A stretch of DNA of 18,616 nt from NCBI GenBank assembly GCA_942491525.1, contig CALOBW010000045.1, positions 1 through 18,616 of the forward strand, written 5' to 3'. Source of the stretch: CAYWBU01 sp942491525 (GTDB lineage: Bacteria; Desulfobacterota; Desulfomonilia; UBA1062). The notes under the pieces are model-generated. The model was not told the DNA's origin and ran no database searches. It saw only the letters and a program-made list of their open reading frames with translations. Shown one piece after another: positions 6,087-13,124 of the stretch; position 1 is the stretch's first letter; every line of letters begins with the position of its first letter. The position numbers and the translations under genes are program-made.

Positions 6087-8150
6087 CTAGAACTCCTCAA
6101 AATCATCCATCTCATCATTAGCGAAACTCTGAGCCGGCATCCTGGACGCGGCCACAGGTGCGCTTTTTCTAACCGCCGGCCGTTTAGCCGGCTGGACCTC
6201 CTGGCCGACCTTGAAGCGGCTGACATTTTCCGAGAGATTGCCGGCCTCAATGCTCAGCGAGTCGGCCACGCTGGCCAGCTCCTCAACGGTGGAGGCGTTC
6301 TGCTGGATGGAGACGTCGATCTGGGAGACGGCCCGGTTGAGCTCGTCCACACCGTTGGCCTGTTCGGCTGACGAGCAGGCGATCTCCTCCATGGTCTGGG
6401 AGATAACCTCGATGCGCGCAATGATCTGCTGCAGGGACTCGCCCGAACGCTTAACCATGGCGTCACCGGCCTGAACCTTATGCACCGTATCCTCAATCAG
6501 GGTCTGAATCTCCTTGGAGGAGTCGGCTGAGCGCTGGGCCAGACTCCTGACCTCTTCGGCCACCACGGCAAAACCCTTGCCGTGCTCGCCGGCCCGGGCC
6601 GCCTCCACGGCCGCATTCAGGGCCAGCAGGTTGGTCTGGAAGGCGACCTCGTTAACGGTCGCGGTGATGGCGCCAACCTTATGGGAGGCTTCCGAGATGC
6701 CGTTCATGGCCTCCACCAGCTGCTGGGAGATCTGGCTGCCGTCATTGGCCAGCTGCACCATCTCGCGCGACTGGCTGGAGCCCTGATTGGCATTCTCAGC
6801 ATTCTGCTTGATGGCCGACGTCATCTCCTCGATGGTGGCGGCCACCTCCTCGATGGCCGAGGCCTGCTCCTGAGTCGCCTGGGAGAGGCCCTGGGAACCG
6901 CTGGAGACCTCATCGGTGGAGCTGTCCACCTGGCTGGCGGTATTCTTGACATTGGTGATGATGCCCTCAAGGTTGGCCACAAACTTATTGAACCAGGAGG
7001 CCAGCTCGCCGATCTCGTCCCGGCTCCTGACCTCCAGACGCATGGTCAGATCACCGTCGCCTTCGGCGATATCCTTGAGGCCCTTGGCCACGGCCTGAGC
7101 CGGCTGCAGGATGACACTGCGCAGCAGACCGAAGACCAGCAGCAGAATAACAATGATGCCAAAGATGCCGGCCCCAAGGGCAATCAGGCCGACCTTGCGG
7201 TTGCCTGCCAGCACCCTGTCTACCGGCACCAGGGTCGCAATGGACCAGACGATCCCGCTCTGACCGACCGGAATCGGACTGTAGACCACCAGCGAGTCGC
7301 CCTGGTCGTCAAAGTCTTTCATGATCTGAGTCAGATCTTTACCGCCGGTGATGGCCGCCAGGGCCTCATCACTGGCCTGACCATGCAGGAAATCTTTGAC
7401 GTTCTTACCGATCCGATCCTCATAGGGGTTGGCCACTATGTTGGCCTTATCCGAGAAGAGGCTGGCGTAGCCGACCTCAAAGGGCTTGATCTGATTGATC
7501 AGTGCGGCAAACTTGTCCATACTGAAATCAACACCCACGACACCCACAGACCGGCCCTCCACCTTGACCGGCACAACCACCGAGACAACCATAATCTCCT
7601 GACCGGCGATCTCATAGACTGTGGGCTCGGTTATGTAGGACTTACCGCTATTAAGCGGAACATTATAGTATTCGCCGCCCTCATACTCGACACAGGCCTC
7701 CAGATGCAAGCCGCCGAAGCGGTTCCAGTAGTGAATGAAGCGGCCGGTGGCGTCATGGCCCGGCTTGCCCACAAAGTCGGCATCACGACCATCGAGGGCG
7801 TCAGGCTCCCAGACGGTCCAGAGACCCTCGATCTCGGAATTATTCTGCAGAACCTCCTTCATCATGTGGCTCAAAACCTCACGCGAAGGCTGGTCATTAA
7901 TACTCTTGATGGCACTGAAGGCCTCGGCAGTGGTCTCGGCGGTCTCGATGGCCAGCTCCAGCTGACGACGGATATCGTTGCCGTACTCGCGGTTCATGGC
8001 CTGAGTCAGCTTCTTGCCCTCTTCAAGGGCCATCTGATTGACCTGCGACATGATGTAACCGTTAACCGCCAGCAAGGTGATGGCGACCACAATGGTCAGG
8101 GGCAGCATCAGTTTTACCTTCAGATTCAGCGAATTAATCCAATCTTTCAA
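6087..8150 (-). CDS. methyl-accepting chemotaxis protein, dCache-HAMP-MCP signal
   Basis: This transmembrane chemoreceptor has about 687 residues. In order: TM1 (about 13-30), a periplasmic double-Cache region (about 45-310, with HYWNRFGGL, NVPLNSGKSYITEP and GVVGVDFSMDKFA), TM2 (about 320-345), a HAMP domain (about 346-400, with DLTMRL and DEIGEL) and a cytoplasmic coiled coil. The hairpin tip is EVAFQTNLLALNAAVEAARA (about 501-520), which docks CheA/CheW. Glutamate/glutamine-rich helices supply methylation sites. After a flexible Ala/Pro/Lys linker the protein ends DFEEF, which fits the loose CheR/CheB-docking pentapeptide pattern x-aromatic-x-x-aromatic. The start is TTG 8150: GGAGG (8157-8161) lies 6 nt upstream, while it would abut the TTG at 8156. 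The ligand is not predictable here. No che gene is adjacent. Confidence 0.95.
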   Translation of the reverse strand: MKDWINSLNLKVKLMLPLTIVVAITLLAVNGYIMSQVNQMALEEGKKLTQAMNREYGNDIRRQLELAIETAETTAEAFSAIKSINDQPSREVLSHMMKEVLQNNSEIEGLWTVWEPDALDGRDADFVGKPGHDATGRFIHYWNRFGGLHLEACVEYEGGEYYNVPLNSGKSYITEPTVYEIAGQEIMVVSVVVPVKVEGRSVGVVGVDFSMDKFAALINQIKPFEVGYASLFSDKANIVANPYEDRIGKNVKDFLHGQASDEALAAITGGKDLTQIMKDFDDQGDSLVVYSPIPVGQSGIVWSIATLVPVDRVLAGNRKVGLIALGAGIFGIIVILLLVFGLLRSVILQPAQAVAKGLKDIAEGDGDLTMRLEVRSRDEIGELASWFNKFVANLEGIITNVKNTASQVDSSTDEVSSGSQGLSQATQEQASAIEEVAATIEEMTSAIKQNAENANQGSSQSREMVQLANDGSQISQQLVEAMNGISEASHKVGAITATVNEVAFQTNLLALNAAVEAARAGEHGKGFAVVAEEVRSLAQRSADSSKEIQTLIEDTVHKVQAGDAMVKRSGESLQQIIARIEVISQTMEEIACSSAEQANGVDELNRAVSQIDVSIQQNASTVEELASVADSLSIEAGNLSENVSRFKVGQEVQPAKRPAVRKSAPVAASRMPAQSFANDEMDDFEEF

Positions 8151-8302
8151 TCTCAACCTCCGTCTGTTGTCGTCTTCTTTGCGCAGCGTGCATTCAAATT
8201 ACATCTCTTGTAGTTAATCATTCTACAGAGTTTGATATTTACAACTGGTCGGAAAATGACGTGAGGATCTTAACAGAGACTTAAGCCTCAAAGACAGGCT
8301 GG

Positions 8303-8342
8303 AGGCCACTTTGATGACAAAGATCAGCCATAAATGTGGCCT
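8303..8342. repeat. imperfect inverted repeat downstream of the pentapeptide-repeat gene
   Basis: AGGCCACTTT (8303-8312) pairs with AAATGTGGCCT (8332-8342) with a single bulge and a loop of about 19 nt. A smaller hairpin, AGCCT/AGGCT (8284-8300), sits beside it. There is no T-run on the minus strand, so it is not a standard intrinsic terminator, though its position just after the gene's stop would suit 3'-end protection. The rest of 8157-8358 shows nothing further I can support. Confidence 0.3.
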
Positions 8343-8358
8343 GTGCAAAGGTGCCGGT

Positions 8359-8955
8359 TCAGCTGATCAGAACATCAAAACTGTTCAGCAGCTCCAGGGC
8401 GTTAAACTGATCAAAGCGCGCCTTCCTGACACTGTTACGGGTCGGATTGATGAAGGCCCCTGTCGAGCCACGGAAGTCAGCCCCGCTCAGATCGGTATGG
8501 TCAAAGGCGCAGTCACGCAGGCGGCTTTCAGAGAAGTCGGCCTTGGGCAGCTTGCTGTTGATAAAGTCCGTCTCGGCCAGACTGCAGTCAATAAAGTTGG
8601 TCTTGGCCAGATTGAGCTCGGCAAAGCTGCAGGACTCAATTGAGCAGCCGCTGAAACTAAGCGAGAGCAGAAAGGAATTGCAGCGACTGAAGTTGAGCCC
8701 CATCAGCTTGCAGCCCTCAAAAACCACGCACTGGAAGACGGCATTGTCGATCAGGGCCAGCGAGAAGTTGCAGTTAACGAAGACACAGTCCACAAAGCGG
8801 GCGCGCATCAGATTGGCGCCGCGGAAGCTGCACTCCTCAAAGCGGCAGTCCGTAAAAGACCTAGAACTCAGGTCATCAAAGGTTTTACCATCAAATAGCT
8901 GATCAAACTGCTCTTCTTCCAAATTAATTGCCACCCTTTCAACAATTTCAATCAT
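8359..8955 (-). CDS. pentapeptide-repeat protein, Qnr/McbG-like
   Basis: The product is 198 residues, cytoplasmic, with no signal peptide. After a short acidic head (1-30), residues 33-162 are an almost unbroken run of five-residue repeats with F or L at the centre and C/A/S/N before it (for example SFTDCRFEECSFRGANL, SFAELNLAKTNFIDCSLAETDF). This folds as a right-handed quadrilateral beta-helix. A break near MGLNFSRCNSFLLSL (85-99) and the end FINPTRNSVRKARF (168-181) match the Qnr/McbG subgroup, members of which mimic DNA and protect DNA gyrase. Whether this one does so is inference. The ATG at 8955 overlaps the stop region of the preceding acyltransferase-partner gene by 8 bp, so translation is probably coupled. 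Longer in-frame starts upstream lack repeat character and were rejected. Confidence 0.87.
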   Translation of the reverse strand: MIEIVERVAINLEEEQFDQLFDGKTFDDLSSRSFTDCRFEECSFRGANLMRARFVDCVFVNCNFSLALIDNAVFQCVVFEGCKLMGLNFSRCNSFLLSLSFSGCSIESCSFAELNLAKTNFIDCSLAETDFINSKLPKADFSESRLRDCAFDHTDLSGADFRGSTGAFINPTRNSVRKARFDQFNALELLNSFDVLIS

Positions 8956-9907
8956 CAGTGCTAACCTGCGCCAATATCCACTCTCCGACAATCGGGGAAT
9001 AGTGGGACGAATCGATCCAAGTCGGGGTAGAACCATCCAGACTACACTGCGAATAATACGGATTATCCTCGCTAAAATCGTGCAGCTCCACCTTAAATTC
9101 AGCCAGAATTGACTCAACCTGATTACGCCACTGCACAAATCTGGAATATTCACCATACTGATGCATCCGACCAATCTGACATGAGTTTGACGGCGAGATA
9201 TATACATAAAGCTCGATATCCGCGGAAACAACCCGACCAACCATCTCTCTTAACAACTGGTACTCTTCATCTGTTATCTGCTGCGGTTCGTTAAAGAAGC
9301 TCTCCCATATACGCATGACACCATCCCTATCCCGAGGGTTGGTCTGCTTAAAACCGGCATAGGTCCAGTGTCCGTCACCGCGAAGCTTCCCCTCCAGAGC
9401 TCGCTGTACATCCTTATACGCCATCTTGCTCACCAGCGTGCCCGGTAGAACTCTAAACAGGTACTGAAAACTGCCGACCGCCGGGTCATAACCAGCCTCA
9501 AATGGCTTGACATGATCAAACATGAAATAATCTAAACCCACTATTATCTTATCAGGGTTAGTCCAGCGGATTGTATGCCCGAGCAGTGCGTTGGCCTCCT
9601 TAATCCGCAACGCCGAAATACCCATATTGTAGACCTCTGGGCTGGGGGGCTCTATCCCTCGATAAACGCGCGAACTGCCGAGAATTATCTCCCGCGGCTG
9701 ACGCGTCACAACCTGAAGCGACTTGGCATAACGCATCTTGTTATCCAGAATCCGATTATGCCCCTGCCATTTAATGGACCACTCGGGGCTCCTCTGCCAA
9801 ATCCAATACGGATCATTAATAAATGTATAACTGGCCAGCAGCACCACTGATGCGCCAACCAACGCCAGCACCAAGCCGACATATTTCTTGCTCTTATCGT
9901 GAATCAA
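8948..9907 (-). CDS. SGNH/AlgJ-like partner protein of the MBOAT O-acyltransferase
   Basis: The product is about 319 residues with one N-terminal membrane segment (about 8-28) and an extracytoplasmic domain. Two catalytic blocks of the SGNH hydrolase fold are visible: IILGSSRVYRG (about 75-83), with Ser 78 as the likely nucleophile, and WIDSSHYSP (about 297-305), giving a D-x-x-H dyad (D299, H302). Proteins of this type (AlgJ, AlgX, DltD-like) receive acetyl groups handed out by the MBOAT channel and transfer them to an exopolysaccharide or wall glycan. I prefer TTG 9907 as the start, because TAGGAG overlaps the MBOAT stop codon 8-9 nt upstream. The alternative GTG 9943 has no ribosome binding site and would overlap the MBOAT gene by 26 bp. 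The glycan target is unknown. Confidence 0.78.
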   Translation of the reverse strand: MIHDKSKKYVGLVLALVGASVVLLASYTFINDPYWIWQRSPEWSIKWQGHNRILDNKMRYAKSLQVVTRQPREIILGSSRVYRGIEPPSPEVYNMGISALRIKEANALLGHTIRWTNPDKIIVGLDYFMFDHVKPFEAGYDPAVGSFQYLFRVLPGTLVSKMAYKDVQRALEGKLRGDGHWTYAGFKQTNPRDRDGVMRIWESFFNEPQQITDEEYQLLREMVGRVVSADIELYVYISPSNSCQIGRMHQYGEYSRFVQWRNQVESILAEFKVELHDFSEDNPYYSQCSLDGSTPTWIDSSHYSPIVGEWILAQVSTDD

Positions 9908-9917
9908 CAGTTTGCTC

Positions 9918-11393
9918 CTAGAAATTGAAGTATAGGAATTCACTTACATCAGAAAGATTAATGATGGACACTATGGCCATAGATGCCGTGATTAGTCCCC
10001 ACATCCAAGACGGCTTCCACGACAACCTGGACGGTCGTTTCAACACCTGATACCGCCCCATCAAATCATGAATGGTGGGTAGAATGAACGCTACCGCGGC
10101 CAGAAGAAGCGTGAAATACAGCTGATCACGGCTCAGCAGTTCGCTAAAAGATCCCATCCCGTTACAACCCAACATTCCTCTGATGACCACGCCTGCTCCG
10201 GACAGACTCTCCGCCCGGAACAAGACCCAGGCAAACACAACTGCCACAAACGTTATCAGCCAGGAAATTAAACTTGTAACTAGCGCCGGATGCCCAAGGT
10301 CATGTCCCAACATACGGCGCAGATATCGCCAAGAATGATTAAGAACAACAAAAACACCATGCAGTATGCCCCACAAGACAAAAGTCCAGCCCGCACCGTG
10401 CCATAGACCACAGAGCGTCATTGTCAGCAGGATATTAAGATACTTACGCAACTCGCCCTTACGGTTACCCCCCAACGGAATATAGAGATAGTCTCTAAAA
10501 AACCGCGAGAGCGTCATGTGCCACTTTTGCCAGAAAGAAATTATATTCAGAGACTTGTATGGGGCATTAAAGTTGAGCGGCAACACAATACCAACCATGG
10601 CTGCTATGCCGATCGCCATATCAGAGTATCCTGAAAAGTCAAAATAGAGCTGAAATGTATAGGCCAGGGCGCCGCCCCAGGCCTCTCCAAACGTAAGCAG
10701 CTGCCCCTGTTCACCGGCTTTAAAAACAGGCGATGCATAGACGGCAATCCCATCAGCCAAGATGACCTTCTTGAAGAGCCCCACCACAAAAATAGTGATG
10801 CCAACCGCAACATTCTCAAAATTCAGCCTGAAACTCTCCCGGTTCTGAAACTGGGGCAAGATCTCCTTGTGATGGACAATCGGGCCCGCGATCAACTGCG
10901 GAAAGAACGTTACAAAAAGACCATAGTGCAGAAAATTATATTCGCGGGCCGCACCGCGGTAAGCATCCACAAGATATGCAATCTGCTGAAACGTAAAAAA
11001 CGAGATCGCCAAGGGCAATGCGATCTCACGCACCCCCAAGCTGCTGCCGAGCAGGCCGTTCAGATTCTCAACAAAAAATCCAGCATACTTAAAATATCCC
11101 AACAGACCAAGATTAAACGCTATTCCCAAAAACAACAACATTCTGGCGGCTGCCGGACTTCTCTCAGTATTGGCATGCCAACGACCCAAGACAAATCCAA
11201 CCAGATAATTTATCAAGATCGATGCCACGATTATTATCAGATAGGCCGGCTTCCACCAGGCATAAAAAAACAGCGACATCAGTATCAACCAGGCCATGGC
11301 CGTCTCGACATATCCCCTGCGGCCCAGAGCAAAATAAACAACCAAAGTAATTGGTAAAAAGAAGAATAAGAACTCATATGAATTAAAAAGCAT
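9918..11393 (-). CDS. MBOAT family membrane O-acyltransferase (AlgI/PatA-like)
   Basis: The product is 491 residues with about 11-12 membrane segments and matches the AlgI type in length. The signature elements are YFKYAGFF (100-107), LPLAISFFTFQQIAYLVD (126-143), FFPQLIAGPI (163-172), YFDFSGYSDMAIG (250-262), FWQKWHMTLSRFFRDYLYIPLGGNR (287-311) and LCGLWHGAGWTFVLWG (327-342). His 332 in LWHGAGW is the catalytic histidine of MBOAT enzymes and His 292 is the second conserved one. The enzyme moves acyl groups, usually acetyl, across the inner membrane toward an extracytoplasmic glycan. It is the first gene of a unit with the SGNH-like partner directly downstream. ATG 11393 has AGG 4 nt upstream. 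Codon use and base composition are more AT-rich than in the flanking genes, compatible with transfer of the cluster. Confidence 0.93.
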   Translation of the reverse strand: MLFNSYEFLFFFLPITLVVYFALGRRGYVETAMAWLILMSLFFYAWWKPAYLIIIVASILINYLVGFVLGRWHANTERSPAAARMLLFLGIAFNLGLLGYFKYAGFFVENLNGLLGSSLGVREIALPLAISFFTFQQIAYLVDAYRGAAREYNFLHYGLFVTFFPQLIAGPIVHHKEILPQFQNRESFRLNFENVAVGITIFVVGLFKKVILADGIAVYASPVFKAGEQGQLLTFGEAWGGALAYTFQLYFDFSGYSDMAIGIAAMVGIVLPLNFNAPYKSLNIISFWQKWHMTLSRFFRDYLYIPLGGNRKGELRKYLNILLTMTLCGLWHGAGWTFVLWGILHGVFVVLNHSWRYLRRMLGHDLGHPALVTSLISWLITFVAVVFAWVLFRAESLSGAGVVIRGMLGCNGMGSFSELLSRDQLYFTLLLAAVAFILPTIHDLMGRYQVLKRPSRLSWKPSWMWGLITASMAIVSIINLSDVSEFLYFNF

Positions 11394-11447
11394 TTACCTG
11401 TTCCCTGCCACCTTTAGCTATTCTTTAAATACATGCGTAGTGCACAC

Positions 11448-11477
11448 CATATATGACCAGACTACACATCTAATCAA
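11448..11477 (-). promoter_or_regulatory. possible promoter of the O-acyltransferase operon
   Basis: On the minus strand TTGATT (11472-11477) is followed after 18 nt by TATATG (11448-11453). The start would be near 11441, with a leader of about 48 nt. It lies downstream of the tRNA terminator, so the operon would be independent of serS transcription. Confidence 0.35.
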
Positions 11478-11490
11478 GAGCACATCATAA

Positions 11491-11522
11491 CAAAAAAGCC
11501 CGGTTCAAATGAACCAGGCTTT
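11491..11522 (-). terminator. Rho-independent terminator after the tRNA-Ser pair
   Basis: On the minus strand AAAGCCTGGTTC, a 4-nt loop and GAACCGGGCTTT form a stem with one mismatch (11496-11522), followed by TTTTTT. It begins only 7 nt after the CCA end of the tRNA-Ser(GCU) gene. Confidence 0.8.
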
Positions 11523-11528
11523 GATATT

Positions 11529-11619
11529 TGGCGGAGAGTAAGGGATTCGAACCCTTGATGAGCTGTTAACCCATACACCCTTAGCAGGGGCGCGCCTTCA
11601 GCCTCTCGGCCAACTCTCC
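11529..11619 (-). tRNA. tRNA-Ser(GCU)
   Basis: The minus strand folds as a class II tRNA of 91 nt including an encoded CCA. The acceptor stem is GGAGAGT/ACTCTCC with discriminator G. The anticodon loop is CTGCTAA in a CCC(C)/GGG(T)-type stem, so the anticodon is GCT. A long variable arm follows (around GTATGGGTTAACAGCTC) and the T arm is AAGGG-TTCGAAT-CCCTT. It reads AGC/AGU codons. Confidence 0.95.
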
Positions 11620-11636
11620 ATACTGCTTATTTTAGC

Positions 11637-11728
11637 TGGCGGAGGGAGAGGGATTCGAACCCCCGATACCGGTAAAGGTATGCTGGTTTTCAAGACCAGT
11701 GCAATCAGCCAGGCTCTGCCATCCCTCC
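11637..11728 (-). tRNA. tRNA-Ser(UGA)
   Basis: The minus strand gives a 92-nt class II tRNA with encoded CCA. The acceptor stem is GGAGGGA/TCCCTCC with discriminator G. The anticodon arm is CTGGT-CTTGAAA-ACCAG, so the anticodon is TGA. A long variable arm (TACCTTTACCGGTA) and a T arm GGGGG-TTCGAAT-CCCCC follow. It reads UCN codons ending in A or G. It precedes tRNA-Ser(GCU) by 17 nt on the same strand. Confidence 0.95.
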
Positions 11729-11741
11729 GCAGTGGATTTTT

Positions 11742-11770
11742 CCTTTATCTTATTGAATCGATCAGGTCAA
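11742..11770 (-). promoter_or_regulatory. possible tRNA-specific promoter between serS and the tRNA-Ser genes
   Basis: On the minus strand TTGACC (11765-11770) and TAAAGG (11742-11747) are 17 nt apart. The predicted start is a few nt before the first tRNA at 11728. The -35 is strong and the -10 weak. With it, the tRNAs could be made without reading through serS. Confidence 0.4.
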
Positions 11771-11783
11771 GCCCCTTATAAGA

Positions 11784-13046
11784 CTACTTTATCACGTCCA
11801 CGCCCATGTAGGGACGCAGGGCTTCGGGCACCATGACTGAGCCATCGGCCTGCTGGTAGTTCTCCAGAATGGCGGCCAGAGTACGGCCGACGGCCAGGCC
11901 GCTGCCGTTCAAGGTGTGCACCAGCTCGGGCTTCTTGGCATCCTTCTCCTTGCAGCGGATATTGCCGCGGCGGGCCTGGAAATCTTCAAAATTGCTGCAG
12001 GATGAGATCTCGCGGAAGCAGTTCTGCGAGGGCATCCAGACTTCCAGATCATAGGTCTTGGCGCTTGAGAATCCCAGATCGCCGGAGCAGAGGGTCACCA
12101 CGCGGTAGTGCAGGCCGAGGCGCTTCAGGATCTCCTCGGCATTATTGGTCAACTCTTCCAGGTTGTCATAAGAGTCGCCAGGCTTGGAGAATCGGACCAA
12201 CTCAACCTTGTTGAACTGGTGCTGACGGATCAGGCCGCGGGTGTCCTTACCGTAGGAGCCGGCTTCACTGCGGAAGCAGGGGGTGTAGGCCACATACTTG
12301 ATGGGCAGCTGCTCGGCCGGGATAACCTCGTCGCGGTGGATGTTGGTCACCGGCACCTCGGCGGTCGGGATCAGGAAGTAGTCACCGGCGGCAAAGAGAT
12401 CCTCTTCAAACTTGGGCAGCTGACCGGTGGCGGTCATGGAGTCGCGGTTGACCATGAAGGGCGTCATGACCTCGGTGCAGCCGTGCTCCATAGTATGGAT
12501 GTCGAGCATAAAGTTGATCAGGGCGCGCTCCAGTTTGGCGCCCAGACCCATGTTGAGGCAGAAGCGGGCGCCGGTCAGTTTGGCGGCGCGCTTGAAATCC
12601 AGGATGCCCAGATCTTCGCCCAGATCCTGATGATCCTTGACCTCAAAGTCAAAGCTGGGTTTCTCGCCCCAGACGCGCATCTCGATGTTGTCGGACTCAT
12701 CTCGACCGACCGGCACACTTTCACTGGGAATATTGGGAATGCCCATGACGATGTCGTTCATGGACTCTTCAATTGCTTTAAGTTCGGCGTCGAGCTCCTT
12801 GATGGCATTCGAGACCTCTTTCATGCCGGCAGCCGCGGCCTGCATGTCGCCGCCCTCTTTCTTGGCGCGGCCAATCTCGGCCGAAGCCTGATTGCGCTTG
12901 GCTTTAAGCTCATCGCCCTTAACAATCAACTCGCGGCGCGTCTCATCAAGTTCAAGCAGTTCACTAAGGTCGAGCTTGGAATTGCGTTTCGCCAAAGCCG
13001 CCTTCACCAGATCCGGATTTTGTCTAATAAATTTAATGTCAAGCAT
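11784..13046 (-). CDS. serS: seryl-tRNA synthetase
   Basis: The product is 420 residues, the standard bacterial size. The N-terminal MLDIKFIRQNPDLVKAALAKR leads into a long antiparallel coiled-coil arm (about 30-100) that grips the long variable arm of tRNA-Ser. The class II core follows: TAEVPVTN (228-235), motif 2 with TPCFRSEAGSYGKDTRGLIRQHQF (255-278), and motif 3 with NGSGLAVGRTLAAILENYQ (380-398). It charges serine onto tRNA-Ser, and onto tRNA-Sec where present. The frame is open to 13094, but ATG 13046 gives the canonical N-terminus. No Shine-Dalgarno precedes that ATG; instead a promoter -10 box ends 7 nt upstream, suggesting a leaderless transcript. Both tRNA-Ser genes lie 55 nt downstream on the same strand. 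Confidence 0.97.
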   Translation of the reverse strand: MLDIKFIRQNPDLVKAALAKRNSKLDLSELLELDETRRELIVKGDELKAKRNQASAEIGRAKKEGGDMQAAAAGMKEVSNAIKELDAELKAIEESMNDIVMGIPNIPSESVPVGRDESDNIEMRVWGEKPSFDFEVKDHQDLGEDLGILDFKRAAKLTGARFCLNMGLGAKLERALINFMLDIHTMEHGCTEVMTPFMVNRDSMTATGQLPKFEEDLFAAGDYFLIPTAEVPVTNIHRDEVIPAEQLPIKYVAYTPCFRSEAGSYGKDTRGLIRQHQFNKVELVRFSKPGDSYDNLEELTNNAEEILKRLGLHYRVVTLCSGDLGFSSAKTYDLEVWMPSQNCFREISSCSNFEDFQARRGNIRCKEKDAKKPELVHTLNGSGLAVGRTLAAILENYQQADGSVMVPEALRPYMGVDVIK

Positions 13047-13053
13047 GCAGGGA

Positions 13054-13082
13054 AATCTAGCACCAAGCCGATTAGGCGTCAA
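13054..13082 (-). promoter_or_regulatory. serS promoter positioned for a leaderless mRNA
   Basis: On the minus strand TTGACG (13077-13082) and TAGATT (13054-13059) are spaced by exactly 17 nt. Only 7 nt (13047-13053) separate the -10 box from the ATG at 13046, so transcription should begin at or one base before the start codon. Confidence 0.6.
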
Positions 13083-13111
13083 TGGGGCTCCCACAAAAAA
13101 AATAGCTGGGT

Positions 13112-13117
13112 TATAAT
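13112..13117 (+). promoter_or_regulatory. -10 box for a leaderless HGSNAT-like gene
   Basis: A perfect TATAAT (13112-13117) is followed by 7 nt and then the ATG at 13125. No convincing -35 is seen 16-18 nt upstream. No Shine-Dalgarno lies before the ATG. Confidence 0.5.
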
Positions 13118-13124
13118 CAGCTGC

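Noticed and set aside
6582..8213. 543-codon open frame on the plus strand
   Set aside because: It is antisense to the chemoreceptor, with low-complexity repeats of Gly, Leu, His and Asp that mirror MCP heptads. No family features.
8311..8643. 110-codon plus-strand frame with regular GLGQ/KVGLGQ repeats
   Set aside because: The regularity is the mirror of the pentapeptide repeats on the minus strand, not an independent repeat protein.
8956..9240. Longer start for the pentapeptide-repeat protein
   Set aside because: The extra 95 residues overlap the SGNH gene deeply and contain no repeat character; ATG 8955 begins the natural protein.
12108..13124. Upstream extension of the HGSNAT-like gene by 339 codons
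   Set aside because: It is antisense to serS over nearly its whole length. The recognisable protein begins at ATG 13125.
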